Assembly: GCA_029863385.1 (NCBI GenBank)
Contig: JAOTVU010000004.1
Location: 1 to 62,728, forward strand
Source of the DNA: Acidimicrobiia bacterium
Lineage (GTDB): Bacteria; Actinomycetota; Acidimicrobiia; Acidimicrobiales; SZUA-35
Length of the DNA: 62,728 nt
Reading direction: 5' to 3'
A program made the position numbers and the translations under genes. The notes under the pieces were generated by a model. It searched no databases. It worked only from the letters and a program-made list of their open reading frames with translations, and was not told the DNA's origin. Shown here in pieces: positions 25,418 through 34,587 of the stretch (the first letter of the stretch is position 1; each line of letters opens with the position of its first letter).

Positions 25418-26218
25418 TCACGAGAAGAACACCGCGGCAAGGATGATCACAACGAGTAACGCCACCGCGATGATGATCACGATCGGGCTCACCCCGTCGC
25501 GGCTGAAGGCCGGAGTCGGACGACGGTGGCCGTCGGACCGGTCCCCGTTCTCCAACACCCGCCGCCTGTTCCGTCCCCGTCCTCGAACACTCTCGGGATG
25601 GGTGTCCCCGTACGGACTCCCGTAGCCGAGGCCGTCGTCGAACACGCCGCCATCGAAATCGCCGTAGCCCTCGGTCACGGCCTCGATGTCGGTGATCGTG
25701 ATACCGGTTGGTGGCGTCGGGGGGAGCGTGATCGGCGCCACCCTCCCGGTCGGGGCTGCGGGGGCATCCTCGGGGTGTTCGTACCCGATCGAAGCAGCGT
25801 CGTCGGCTCCGTCGGTGAGCACCCTTGGGATCTCTCCCGTCGTCAGCCGGCTCACGTGCTGCGGCGGCGGTGGGAACGAGGCGGCCGGCTCGTCGAGATC
25901 GATCACGGTCGGCAGGGTGACCACGGCCTCGATTCCGCCGAACTCGATGACGTCACCGTCGGTCAGCGTCGTCCATCCCACGACCGGCACCCCGTTCACC
26001 AGCGTGCCGTTGGTGGAGTTGAGGTCGAGAACCTTCAACTGACCCTTCTGCCAGGTGAAGCGGGCGTGATAGGTGCTGACGAAGGTTTCGGACAGGCAAA
26101 GGTCAGCGTCGGCGGCTCGACCCAGAACCTGCTCTCCCTCGAGGATCGTCAGCTCGGTCGGTGTCGACGACGCATTGCCAAACCAAAGAGTAGGCAGCAC
26201 CGACACGTTTCCAGTCAA
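25418..26218 (-). CDS. FHA-domain protein with C-terminal membrane anchor
   Basis: A 266-residue protein. The FHA domain spans about residues 20-105: VLGRAADADLCLSETFVSTYHARF...LDLNSTNGTLVNG holds Gly33-Arg34, Ser48/His51 and Asn70-Gly71, the phosphothreonine-binding set. Residues 110-240 are a Pro/Thr/Asp-rich linker. Residues 243-265 (SPIVIIIAVALLVVIILAAVFF) form a C-terminal tail anchor. This is the reverse of many FHA membrane proteins and places the domain in the cytoplasm. The start overlaps no gene and lies just after the frameshifted AhpD-like gene. The partner kinase is not in the window. Confidence 0.85.
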   Translation of the reverse strand: MTGNVSVLPTLWFGNASSTPTELTILEGEQVLGRAADADLCLSETFVSTYHARFTWQKGQLKVLDLNSTNGTLVNGVPVVGWTTLTDGDVIEFGGIEAVVTLPTVIDLDEPAASFPPPPQHVSRLTTGEIPRVLTDGADDAASIGYEHPEDAPAAPTGRVAPITLPPTPPTGITITDIEAVTEGYGDFDGGVFDDGLGYGSPYGDTHPESVRGRGRNRRRVLENGDRSDGHRRPTPAFSRDGVSPIVIIIAVALLVVIILAAVFFS

Positions 26219-26221
26219 GCA

Positions 26222-27516
26222 CTACTCATGATGTCCGTCGAGCCCGTAGAAGACCGTGAGCCGGTGGATGAGCTGGAGCACCGAAACCCACACTGCAATC
26301 TCGATCGTCTCCGCCGACGACAGATGTTTGTCGGCGGCTTCGATCGTGGCCTCGTCGACCCGAGCCGGGCTGGGGGCAGTGCGAAGAGCCATCGTGAGGG
26401 CAGCCCTGGTGCGATCGTCGAGGAGGGCCGCATCGCTCTCGGACGCGTCGGGGTCGAAGCCGGCGATGGTCTCGATGGTCGACAAGCGACCCCGTTGCGA
26501 GCCGCCAGGTTCCCCGATTGGGCGAAGAGATGAGCGTTCCCGGCGTGGTGGGCGAACACCAACCCGACCAGGGCCTTGAGATCGATGCCCAGTTCGGACT
26601 GGGTGCCGTCGAGGTTGTGGCGCAGCACGGCGGCCAACGCCCGCCGGATCCGGCGCTGACCGAGTGTGGTGAGCAGCGGTTCGTCGAAACCGTAGGTGTC
26701 GGCGATGTGCCGCCGCAGGGCTTCGGCGCCCTTGGGCAGGCCGGCCATCCAGCGCCGTTCGAGACGGACGGCACCCGGAGCGTTGCGGAACACCTTCAGC
26801 ATCGTCGACAGGGAGTCGGTCGGCGGCAGCTCGCTGCCCTCGCCGTCGCCCTGGAGGCCCACCGCCTTGTTGCCGTCGGCCGTTTCGGGCCCCTCGCCGA
26901 CGCCGTCCCATCCGTGTTGCCCGATCGACCAGCCCGTCGGGCCGATGAGTTCCGAGACGTCGCTCACCGCCTCGGGTTCGAGTTCAACCCCGATGGCGTC
27001 CATGAACTTGTTGAGGAACCCCATCATGGCAACGCCCATGACGATCCATTCGGTATCGTCGGGCGAAAAGTGGCGTTGGAGTTCGCGGCCGAGTTCGGGC
27101 GTGTAGTGGTGGGGCATCGTCGAGAGGGCCTCGGCCACCGCCACGGCCGCCGCCTCGCCTGCGGTCCGCGACTCGCCGGTCACCGCCTCGGCGCTCGACC
27201 CGCGGCGAAGTGCGAACGAACAGGTGTGGGCCGAGCAGTACATGCAGTCGGCGGCGCGGGATGAAGCGTAGATGGCCAGGCCGACGATGTCCTTCGGTGC
27301 GCCCCGCCCGAGAAGCGATTGCGGCAGGTTGAGGAAGTTGGGGACGATGAGGTTGTAGGTCCGGAACCCCGGCGGCCAGATCTCGAGGTACGGGTCACAG
27401 TTGGGGATCACCCCGATCAACACGTTGACCAGGTTCAAGACCGGACTGTATTCCTCTTTGAGTTCGCTGAACTCGATGCGGTCCTCGGCAAGGACCTCCG
27501 CCAGTGTGGTGGGCAC
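26222..27516 (-). pseudogene. AhpD/carboxymuconolactone decarboxylase-like gene with a frameshift
   Basis: GTG start at 27516 with GAGGAG seven bases upstream. The first about 340 codons read cleanly and include SSRAADCMYCSAHTCSF (Cys91, Cys94, His97), the AhpD/CMD redox motif. After AARNGV, near 26480-26500, the frame turns into Arg/Pro/Ser-rich shadow sequence. The natural continuation (STIETIAGFDPDASESDAALLD...LDGHHE) is in another frame and stops at 26222. One base missing (or two extra) explains it. It may be a broken gene or an assembly error; a true product would be about 430 residues. No known slippery heptamer was seen. Confidence 0.6.
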
Positions 27517-27734
27517 CGCCTACTCCTCTTTGGTTGTTCCCCTGTGGGCTTGACCCACTCCCTCGCGCTTGCGCACGACCACAGCCAAAGCTAGTACCGA
27601 CCTGGATCACCGACCAAAACGGGTCCGTCCGGCCCCGCCGGCGGCGGATGCTTTTGTTCGCGTCGCCACCCCGATCTACTATCGAGCCGTTGCCATCCGT
27701 CAGGGATGTGTCAAATCGAAACAAGGGGTAGCTC

Positions 27735-28862
27735 ATGAGAACTCGAGCCGCGGTACTGCGGGAGTACAACCAGCCATGGAGTGTCGAGGAGATCGAACTC
27801 GATCCGCCGAAACACAACGAGGTGCTGGTGAAGATGGTGGCGTCGGGCATGTGTCACTCGGACGAGCACGCGCTCGACGGGCACATCGCCGGCTTGGTGC
27901 CGGGACCGCCCATGATCGGCGGCCATGAGGGTGCGGGCATCGTACAGGAGGTGGGCGACGGCGTCGACTGGCTCGAACCCGGCGACCACGTGGTGTTCGG
28001 CTTCATCCCCGCCTGCGGTCGCTGCCCGTCGTGCGCCGACGGCCACTCCAACCTCTGCGACCTGCTCGCCACCTTCGCCGACGGCACCCAGGCGCTCGAC
28101 GGCACCCACCGTCATCACACGCTCGACGGCAAGGACCTCGGCCTGATGTGTCTCATTGGCACGTTCTCCGAGCACACCGTCGTCAATGAGGCGAGTTGCA
28201 TCAAGGTCGACAAGGACTGGCCTCTCGACAAGGGTTGCCTGCTCGGCTGCGGTGTCGTCACCGGCTGGGGGTCGGCCGTCTATTCGGCCGACGTGCAGCC
28301 CGGCGACTACGTGGCCGTCGTCGGCTGCGGTGGCATCGGAGCCAATGCCGTTCAGGGTGCGGCCATGGCCGGGGCCCGTGTCGTCGCCGCCATCGATCCG
28401 GTGGCGTTCAAGCGGGAGCAGGCCATGGAGTTCGGGGCCACCCACGCCTTCTCCTCCATGGCGGAGGCAATGGAGAAGCTGGGTGAGACCACCTGGGATC
28501 GGGGCTACGACAAGGTGATCATGACCATGGGCACCGGCAGCGCCGAGGCGCTTGGTCAGGGCTTCAACCTCGGCGGGAAGCGGGCCAAGATCGTGGTCAC
28601 CAACCTGCACTCAACCTCCGAGGGCACGATCAACGTCCCGGCCATCATGTTGACCATGATGGAGAAGCAGGTGATCGGATCGTTGTTCGGCTCGGCCAAC
28701 ATCCGCAAGGACATCCCTCGCCTCTTCGAGCTGTACCTCCAAGGGAAGCTGAAGATCGATGAGCTGATCACCAAGACCTACACGCTCGATCAGATCAACG
28801 AGGGCTACGACGCCATGCGCAACGGCGAGAACATTCGCGGTGTGATCCTGTTCGACCAGTAG
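27735..28862 (+). CDS. NDMA-dependent zinc alcohol dehydrogenase
   Basis: A 375-residue medium-chain zinc dehydrogenase. Catalytic-zinc region: GMCHSDEHALDG and GGHEGAGIVQEVG. Structural-zinc cysteines: ACGRCPSCADGHSNLC. Rossmann motif: VVGCGGIGANAVQGAA. The C-terminal MMEKQVIGSLFGSANIRKDIPRL is characteristic of the actinobacterial NDMA-dependent subgroup, which keeps its nicotinamide cofactor tightly bound and is linked to mycofactocin redox carriers. No mycofactocin gene is in the window, so that link is family knowledge only. AGGGG ribosome site 7 bases before the ATG; followed by a strong terminator. The 27517-27734 spacer upstream holds no gene. Confidence 0.85.
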   Translation: MRTRAAVLREYNQPWSVEEIELDPPKHNEVLVKMVASGMCHSDEHALDGHIAGLVPGPPMIGGHEGAGIVQEVGDGVDWLEPGDHVVFGFIPACGRCPSCADGHSNLCDLLATFADGTQALDGTHRHHTLDGKDLGLMCLIGTFSEHTVVNEASCIKVDKDWPLDKGCLLGCGVVTGWGSAVYSADVQPGDYVAVVGCGGIGANAVQGAAMAGARVVAAIDPVAFKREQAMEFGATHAFSSMAEAMEKLGETTWDRGYDKVIMTMGTGSAEALGQGFNLGGKRAKIVVTNLHSTSEGTINVPAIMLTMMEKQVIGSLFGSANIRKDIPRLFELYLQGKLKIDELITKTYTLDQINEGYDAMRNGENIRGVILFDQ

Positions 28863-28880
28863 ATCGAATCCTCCCCGAAT

Positions 28881-28911
28881 CGACCCGGCCACAACGGTGG
28901 CCGGGTCGTTT
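28881..28911 (+). terminator. Rho-independent terminator after the alcohol dehydrogenase
   Basis: A perfect 12-bp stem (CGACCCGGCCAC at 28881-28892, GTGGCCGGGTCG at 28897-28908), loop AACG, then TTT. It lies 19 bases after the alcohol dehydrogenase stop. Confidence 0.85.
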
Positions 28912-28980
28912 CGCGCCTCGTCGGCGCCAACCGTGCACTACGATGTCGATGTTGGCGGGCGCAGGACGGATGGAGGGCTT

Positions 28981-29724
28981 GTGGTCGACATCATCGACAG
29001 ACGGAGCTGGGGGGCACGGGCGCCCCGGCGCCGCTCCACGATTCCCCTCCCCACCCCGGAGCTTTGGCTCCATCACACGGCCGGGGGCGAGCGGGGAGCG
29101 TCGGGAATGCGCTCGATCCAGAACTTCCACATGGACATCCGTGGCTGGTCGGACATCGCCTACTCCTACCTCATCGACCGCGATTCCCTGGCCGTGTACG
29201 AAGGACGGGGGGCAGGGGTGCTCGGCGGCCACACGTTCGGCCGTAACTCCATCTCCCACGCCATATGCGTGATGGGGAACTTCGACGTCATGCCGGTCTC
29301 CGATGCGCTGGTCGGTCGGATCGCCGAGCTGGTGGCCCACGGGCATCGGCAGGGTTGGTGGCCGGCAATGCTCACCGGTGGCCATCGCGACGTCCGGGCG
29401 ACCTCATGTCCGGGCGACAATTTGTATGGGCGGATCGACGAGATCAATCGCCGGGCTGTGGATCCGGGCGACGAGGAGGACAACGTGGTGCTACGAAACG
29501 GCGATCGAGGGGAGGCCGTGCGACGGTTCCAAACCGCACTCAAGGGATGGAATGCACGGTCGCTCCCCCGGTTTGGAGCCGACGGCGACTTCGGCAACGA
29601 GACCGAGACGTGGGTGCGCAACTTCCAGTCGGCTCACGACCTTGGTGTCAGCGGAGCGATCGACGGGGTTACGGCCGCCCTGCTGCTGGAGTACCGGCCC
29701 GACGATGTCGACCATTCGGCCTGA
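28981..29724 (+). CDS. N-acetylmuramoyl-L-alanine amidase/PGRP with peptidoglycan-binding domain
   Basis: From GTG 28981 (GGAGGG just upstream) a 247-residue peptidoglycan hydrolase. The amidase_2/PGRP domain (about residues 1-150) holds RRSWGARAP, LHHTAGG (zinc His), AYSYLID and GGHRDVRATSCPGDNLY (zinc His and Cys). The C-terminal 75 residues form a peptidoglycan-binding_1 domain (AVRRFQTALKGW...FGADGDFGNETETWVRNFQSAHDLGVSGAIDG). No signal peptide is visible, so export is unexplained. An apparent earlier start at 28897 falls inside the upstream terminator and is not credible. Confidence 0.85.
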   Translation: MVDIIDRRSWGARAPRRRSTIPLPTPELWLHHTAGGERGASGMRSIQNFHMDIRGWSDIAYSYLIDRDSLAVYEGRGAGVLGGHTFGRNSISHAICVMGNFDVMPVSDALVGRIAELVAHGHRQGWWPAMLTGGHRDVRATSCPGDNLYGRIDEINRRAVDPGDEEDNVVLRNGDRGEAVRRFQTALKGWNARSLPRFGADGDFGNETETWVRNFQSAHDLGVSGAIDGVTAALLLEYRPDDVDHSA

Positions 29725-29755
29725 CGTCGATCGTTCGGCCTGATTCGGCGGCGGG

Positions 29756-30637
29756 TCAGGCCCGTTGTAGGCCGACGGCCGGAACCCGTCTCCGCCCGCT
29801 GGAGAAGCGATGCCTGGCCCACTCGGCGATGGCGATGCCCAGTGGTGCCGAGAACCAGATGCAGATGAGGATCGCCGCTGCGTTGTAGTTGCGAAGCAGC
29901 GGATCGAGCACGAACAGCATCACCCGGAACAGCCAGAACGATCCCCACATGGAGCCGACGAAACGGATCATCCAGATCCGGTGGGCGGCGGCGTCGGATC
30001 GGCGGGCGGCGACCACGCCCATGACGGCACAGGTGTAGACGCACAGCGACATGAACCAGAATCCGGTCATCGCCAGATTGCCGCCGTACTCGCTGATCGA
30101 GCCATGTTCGGAGGCGAGGATGACCGCGCACAGCGTCCCGATCGTGAGCGTGGTGAAGGTGATGCGGCCGACGAGTCGATGGCGGCCTCGCCGGCGGTCG
30201 TCGCCCGAACCGGGTCGGGCCAGCTGCCAGTGCATCAGCACGAACGTCACCGAGTTGAAGGCGATGTGTCCGTACAACAGTCCGTTGCGGAGTCCGGGGC
30301 CGTTGACGAATCGGTCGTAGAACGCAACACCCCAGGCGGGGTGCTGAGCGAACCGATCACCCCATACCGAGCAGACGTTGTCCGGGCAGGAGGCCATCGC
30401 GGCAACCGTGTCGGACTCGGAGAGACCCAGATTGTCGAGCACATCGTAGATGCCGATGAAGAACGGAATCGCCCCCGAGGTGCCCTCGATGAAGTAGCGC
30501 ACGTTCAGCGCGAGCAACAGCAGCACACCGAATCCGAGGAAGTATCGGAACGCGCCCCGTCGCCACCCGTCGATCAGCAACCCCGCCCACACGGCCAGAG
30601 CGGCGTAGATGATGAGGACACCCCAGGGAAGGTCCAT
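29756..30637 (-). CDS. DUF2306-like multi-pass membrane protein
   Basis: A 293-residue protein from ATG 30637 with an ideal GGAGGAG site upstream. About eight hydrophobic helices are visible. The stretch AAHRIWMIRFVGSMWGSFWLFRVMLF near residue 215 resembles the conserved His-x-x-x-Met-x-Arg helix of DUF2306/DUF2244-type membrane proteins, which are thought to bind haem or act in redox. HWQLARPG...LVGRITFTTLTIGTL fits the same group. Function unknown. It is divergent from the dienelactone hydrolase and convergent with the amidase. Confidence 0.6.
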   Translation of the reverse strand: MDLPWGVLIIYAALAVWAGLLIDGWRRGAFRYFLGFGVLLLLALNVRYFIEGTSGAIPFFIGIYDVLDNLGLSESDTVAAMASCPDNVCSVWGDRFAQHPAWGVAFYDRFVNGPGLRNGLLYGHIAFNSVTFVLMHWQLARPGSGDDRRRGRHRLVGRITFTTLTIGTLCAVILASEHGSISEYGGNLAMTGFWFMSLCVYTCAVMGVVAARRSDAAAHRIWMIRFVGSMWGSFWLFRVMLFVLDPLLRNYNAAAILICIWFSAPLGIAIAEWARHRFSSGRRRVPAVGLQRA

Positions 30638-30752
30638 GCTTACTCCTCCGCTCCCACGGTAGTCCGCTGGCGGGTTCCGGGCCAGGTGACCGCTGTCCGC
30701 CCGGCGGCGACTAGTCTCGGCTGAGCAGCACCGCGGACGATCAGGAGTGTTC

Positions 30753-31466
30753 ATGACCACATCACGTACCGAGACCGTCACGGTCGACGGCGGCAGCTTC
30801 GACGCCCACGTCGTCGTTCCCGATGCCGGGTCCGGTCCCGGGTTGGTGGTGCTGCAGGAGATCTTCGGCGTCAACAACTACATCAGGTCGGTGTGCGAGC
30901 GTCTGGCCCGGATGGGCTACGTCGCCCTCGCCCCCGACATGTTCTGGCGGCAGGAGCCCGGGTTCGTGGTCGAGTCGGAGGAGGGCGAGGAGGGCATGCA
31001 GTCGGCGTTTGCGATGGTCGGCGGTTTCGACTGGAGCACCGTCGGCGCCGACGTTGGCGCCGCCGTCGATCACCTACGGCGCCTGCCCGAGTGCACCGGC
31101 GATGCAGGCCTCATCGGCTTCTGCTTCGGTGGCACCCTGGCCTTCCTCGGCGCCGCCGCACTCGACCCGACCTGTGCGGTCAGCTACTACGGCAGTGGCG
31201 TCGCCGGCAACCTCGATCAGGCCGATGCGATCACCTGTCCGATCCTGTTCCACTTCGGCGGCTCCGATCCCTACCTCCCGAGTGAGGATTCCCGGGCGGT
31301 GGCCGATCGTTTCGCCGATGTCGACAACGCGGATGTTCTCATCCAGGCCGACGCCGGCCACGCGTTCGACAACCACCTCAATCCGATGTTCTCGAACCCT
31401 CCGGCCGCTGCTGCGGCCTGGGAGGCGACGGCAGCGTTCCTGGCGGAGCATCTCCCGGTCGGCTGA
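30753..31466 (+). CDS. dienelactone hydrolase family protein
   Basis: A 237-residue alpha/beta hydrolase from ATG 30753 (AGGAG five bases upstream). The catalytic triad is Cys124 (GFCFGG), Asp172 (GGSDPYLP) and His203 (DAGHAFDN), with Glu36 in LQEIFGVN, as in carboxymethylenebutenolidase (ClcD). The family hydrolyses dienelactone in chloroaromatic or hydroxyquinol breakdown, but many members act on other esters and no ring-cleavage gene is adjacent. The C-terminal SNPPAAAAAWEAT is also family-typical. Confidence 0.9.
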   Translation: MTTSRTETVTVDGGSFDAHVVVPDAGSGPGLVVLQEIFGVNNYIRSVCERLARMGYVALAPDMFWRQEPGFVVESEEGEEGMQSAFAMVGGFDWSTVGADVGAAVDHLRRLPECTGDAGLIGFCFGGTLAFLGAAALDPTCAVSYYGSGVAGNLDQADAITCPILFHFGGSDPYLPSEDSRAVADRFADVDNADVLIQADAGHAFDNHLNPMFSNPPAAAAAWEATAAFLAEHLPVG

Positions 31467-31489
31467 GGCGAACCGTGCGGGGGAAGGGG

Positions 31490-33001
31490 TCAGGCTCGGC
31501 CGTCGCGGATGGCTCGGATCGTGCGCTCGGCCTGAGCGCGCACGTCGTCGAGATCGGAAAGCCGGTCGAGGTTGGCGAGGGGTCGGGCCATGCGGTTGTT
31601 GTCGGCCAGCCGATCGCGGTGCCGGGCCATGAAGTCCCAGTAGAGGGTGGTGAACGGGCAGGCGTCGTCGCCGGTCCGTTTGCGGGGGTTGTAGCGACAT
31701 GATGAGCAGTAGTCGCTCATCCGGTTGATGTAGGCACCACCCGACACGTACGGCTTGGTGGCCATCCGGCCGCCGTCGGCCCACAGGGCCATACCCATCA
31801 CGTTGGGGACCATGACCCACTCGGCGGCGTCGATGTAGCGGTCCGACATCCACTCCATCACCCGTCTGGGGTGGATGCCGTAGAGGTTGGCCATGTTCGA
31901 CAGCAGCATGAGCCGGGGGATGTGGTGGACCCAGGCCCGCTCGTCGAGTCCGGCGAACGTGTCGGCCAGACAGGCCATCTCGGTGGAGGCGGCCCCGGTG
32001 AACATCGGCGGCAGCTCCCGTCGATGGTTCAGGGTGTTCGAGTCGATGTGATCCGGCCACAGCCAGTAGAGACCCCACACGTATTCCCGCCACCCGATGA
32101 TCTGGCGGATGATGCCTTCGGCCGAGTTGATCGGTACTTGGCCGGCGCGGTAGCGCTCCTCGACCGCATCGCACACCTCGTCGGGCATCAGCAGCCCGAT
32201 GTTGAGCGCGGGGCTGAGCAGCGAGTGGGCGAGATGCCACGACTCGGAGGTCATGGCGTCCTCGTAGCGGCCGAAGTTTTCGAGGTTGCGATCGAGGAAG
32301 TGGTTGAGGCGGGCCAGCGCGGCCCGGCGTGATGTCGGCCAGATCCCGACCGGCTCGGCGCCGTGGTTGTTCGGCCCGTCGGGGAGGGAGGCGAGCACCT
32401 CGTCGTCGACGTCGTCGAGGCGGGAGGTGGGTGGTGAAGCGAACATCGATGGGTCGTCCGGCGGGGGTTCCCGGTTGTCGTGATCGAAATTCCAGCGTCC
32501 CTCGACGGGTTCGGCCCCATCACCCTCGCCGTCCATCAGGTAGCCGAGGCGTGCCCGGTTCCACCGGTAGAAGTCCTCCAGTTTCATGGTCGAGCGGCCG
32601 TCGGCCCAGTCGGCGAAGTCGTCGTGGTGGCAGAGGAACTGGTTGCTCGGCTCCAGCCCGATATCGAGTTGGCGGCACAGCGCCCGACCACCGCGGGAGT
32701 TCGGTTCGGTGGCGATCATCCCGTCGGGTTTGAACTCGGCCCGGTGCTCCTCGATCCCGACCCGCATGGTGGCGGCCCGTCGCCGGTCGACCTCGAACCC
32801 GGCGTCGGTGAGCTCATCGCCGAACCGACGCATCGCCGTCACCACCAGATGGTTACGTTGACGGTGCCGCCCGGCCGTCAACAGCTGGTCGCTCTCGATC
32901 AGCAGGACGCGGTTGTCGTCGGGGTTCGCGTCGGCCAGGGCACCGATCCGCCGGTTCAGCTGGTCGCCGAAGACGAGGATCGTGCTCGACCGATCGCCCA
33001 T
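31490..33001 (-). CDS. iron-sulfur cryptochrome/photolyase (FeS-BCP family)
   Basis: From ATG 33001 a 503-residue flavoprotein. The N-terminal TILVFGDQLNRRIGALAD and the C-terminal SGGAYINRMSDYCSSCRYNPRKR...DACPFTTLYWDFMARHR are signatures of the prokaryotic (6-4) photolyase/CryB group. Cys residues in YCSSC and ACPF plus one upstream bind a 4Fe-4S cluster, with FAD and a lumazine antenna known in the family. It repairs UV (6-4) lesions or senses light. Its ATG shares one base with the stop of the SDR gene (TGATG), so the two are translationally coupled. The frame extends upstream but overlaps the SDR. Confidence 0.9.
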   Translation of the reverse strand: MGDRSSTILVFGDQLNRRIGALADANPDDNRVLLIESDQLLTAGRHRQRNHLVVTAMRRFGDELTDAGFEVDRRRAATMRVGIEEHRAEFKPDGMIATEPNSRGGRALCRQLDIGLEPSNQFLCHHDDFADWADGRSTMKLEDFYRWNRARLGYLMDGEGDGAEPVEGRWNFDHDNREPPPDDPSMFASPPTSRLDDVDDEVLASLPDGPNNHGAEPVGIWPTSRRAALARLNHFLDRNLENFGRYEDAMTSESWHLAHSLLSPALNIGLLMPDEVCDAVEERYRAGQVPINSAEGIIRQIIGWREYVWGLYWLWPDHIDSNTLNHRRELPPMFTGAASTEMACLADTFAGLDERAWVHHIPRLMLLSNMANLYGIHPRRVMEWMSDRYIDAAEWVMVPNVMGMALWADGGRMATKPYVSGGAYINRMSDYCSSCRYNPRKRTGDDACPFTTLYWDFMARHRDRLADNNRMARPLANLDRLSDLDDVRAQAERTIRAIRDGRA

Positions 33002-34002
33002 CAGCCGGCCCGGTCGGCCGGATCCACACCGCTTCGCTCGACGACCCAATCCCACAACTGCCGCCGTCGATCGGGGGTGTCGTTCCGCCGGGTCGATCCG
33101 AGCTTGTGGATCGGACGGATGCGGCGGTCGAGCCAGAAGGAGCCGTTCGTGTCGAGCGCCTCGTCATCGGCTGCCAGCCACACGAGGGTGTCGGCGCCCT
33201 GCTCCGCCGTGCGCAGCAGCGGGCCGACGACCTTGGAGAACGTCGGCAGCGATCGATCGACTCCGGGTGTGTCGGCCCAGCCCGGATGCAGGGCGTGGAA
33301 GTGTACGCCCTGTCCGCCGAAGCGCTCGGCCCACATCTCATTGAGGGTGACCTGGGCCCGCTTGGCCCTGGCGTACTGCTCGGTCCCGCGGTAGTCGTCG
33401 GCCGGCATCTCGAGCTTGTTGACGGTCAGACCCGTCGAGTACATGCCACCCGAAGACATCGTCAGCACCCGCGACGGTGCAGACTCGATCAGCCGGTCGA
33501 GCAGCAGCGTGGTGAGAAGGAACGGACCGATCACCTGGGCGGCCACCGTCGACTCGGTGCCGTCCGGGGCGTTCTCCCGCTCGTTGGTCAGCGCGCCCGC
33601 GTTGTGGGCCAGGACGTCGAGACGTTCATGGTCGCTGAGGATCCGATCGGCCAGGGCCCGCACCTCGTCAGGGCGGCCCATGTCGGCCGCCACCTGGGAG
33701 ACCGCGGGGTTGCCGGTTTCGGCGATGATCTGGTCGACCACACCCTGGTTGCGGTCGGCGCTCCGGCCCACGACGATCACCGTGGCCCCGCAGCGGGCCA
33801 GCTGCTCGGCCGCGGCCCGACCCAACCCCGACGTCGCCCCGGTCACCACCATCGTCCGCCCCGTGAGGTCGTAGTCCGACAGATCGGTCCAACCGTCGAC
33901 TCGCTTCCGGGTCTCGTAGCCGATTCGGGTGAAACTCGGCACGATCGGCACTTCGAGCATCGTGTCGACGACGCCACCCACCGAGAAGTCGTTCAGATCC
34001 AT
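33001..34002 (-). CDS. short-chain dehydrogenase/reductase, retinol dehydrogenase-like
   Basis: A 333-residue SDR. The cofactor motif VVTGATSGLGRAA is at about residues 52-64, followed by NAG (HNAGALTN). The active-site Ser is in LTMSSGGMYS, and Tyr/Lys are in QYARAKRAQ. PLHPGWADTPGVDRSLPTF-like sequence near 235 is as in the retinol-DH group. An N-terminal 45-residue extension precedes the Rossmann fold. Coupled to the photolyase gene and 37 bases downstream of the SRPBCC gene. The substrate is unknown. Confidence 0.85.
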   Translation of the reverse strand: MDLNDFSVGGVVDTMLEVPIVPSFTRIGYETRKRVDGWTDLSDYDLTGRTMVVTGATSGLGRAAAEQLARCGATVIVVGRSADRNQGVVDQIIAETGNPAVSQVAADMGRPDEVRALADRILSDHERLDVLAHNAGALTNERENAPDGTESTVAAQVIGPFLLTTLLLDRLIESAPSRVLTMSSGGMYSTGLTVNKLEMPADDYRGTEQYARAKRAQVTLNEMWAERFGGQGVHFHALHPGWADTPGVDRSLPTFSKVVGPLLRTAEQGADTLVWLAADDEALDTNGSFWLDRRIRPIHKLGSTRRNDTPDRRRQLWDWVVERSGVDPADRAG

Positions 34003-34039
34003 ACCAACACGGTTCCTTTGTGAACGCCGCCGCGGCGTG

Positions 34040-34498
34040 CTACTTGGATGCGGGCCACTCGACGCGTTCGCCGTCGAGGGCTTCGATCAGACCGGCGGCC
34101 GCTCGGTCGCCGATCCGCTTGAACGCGATCCCGAGGAGCGGGTCGGCGAGACCCAGTGGTCCGCTCAAGGTGAGCTCGGCATCGTAGGTGACGGTCGTGC
34201 CCTCGTCGTCGGTATCGACGGTGATGCGATCGAGTGAGGTGAGTAGGGTGCTTTCGGCCAGGGCGACCACGAGGTGGCTTGGATCGAACGTGATGATCCG
34301 GTACCGCAGCACCATCGGTTTCGGTAGGGCCTGAACCGTGACGTCGTACTCCGCCCCGATCACCGGCGTGGTGCCCTCCACCTGCTCGACCCCGAGAACG
34401 CCGGGGTCCCAGCCCTCGAAGTTTCTCAGGTCGGCCATGTAGTCGAAGGCGGCTGCCTGATCGAGTGGTGTTCGGACGTGAACGACATATCGGGCCAT
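34040..34498 (-). CDS. SRPBCC (polyketide cyclase/START-like) family protein
   Basis: A 152-residue protein. ARYVVHVRTPLDQAAAFDYMADLRNFEGWDPGV opens like Polyketide_cyc2 members. The rest (VTVQALPKPMVLRYRIITFD..., TVTYDAELTLSGPLGLADPLLGIAFKRIGDRAAAGL) gives the antiparallel sheet plus long C-terminal helix that lines a hydrophobic pocket. It probably binds a lipid-like ligand. It leads the SRPBCC-SDR-photolyase run on the minus strand, a grouping seen in light- or stress-induced clusters. Confidence 0.8.
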   Translation of the reverse strand: MARYVVHVRTPLDQAAAFDYMADLRNFEGWDPGVLGVEQVEGTTPVIGAEYDVTVQALPKPMVLRYRIITFDPSHLVVALAESTLLTSLDRITVDTDDEGTTVTYDAELTLSGPLGLADPLLGIAFKRIGDRAAAGLIEALDGERVEWPASK

Positions 34499-34587
34499 GC
34501 TTCGACGATACCCGCCATTGCCGACCGCGAAACGGGGCGTGCGCCCGGTGCCACCATTTGCCGCACAGGTCGCCCCACGTCACTGCG

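Noticed and set aside
26470..26510. Programmed minus-one frameshift in the AhpD-like gene
   Set aside because: No canonical slippery heptamer or downstream hairpin is evident; a sequencing error or mutation is simpler.
28897..28981. Earlier GTG start for the amidase
   Set aside because: It falls inside the right arm of the alcohol dehydrogenase terminator and lacks a ribosome site; the GTG at 28981 has GGAGGG.
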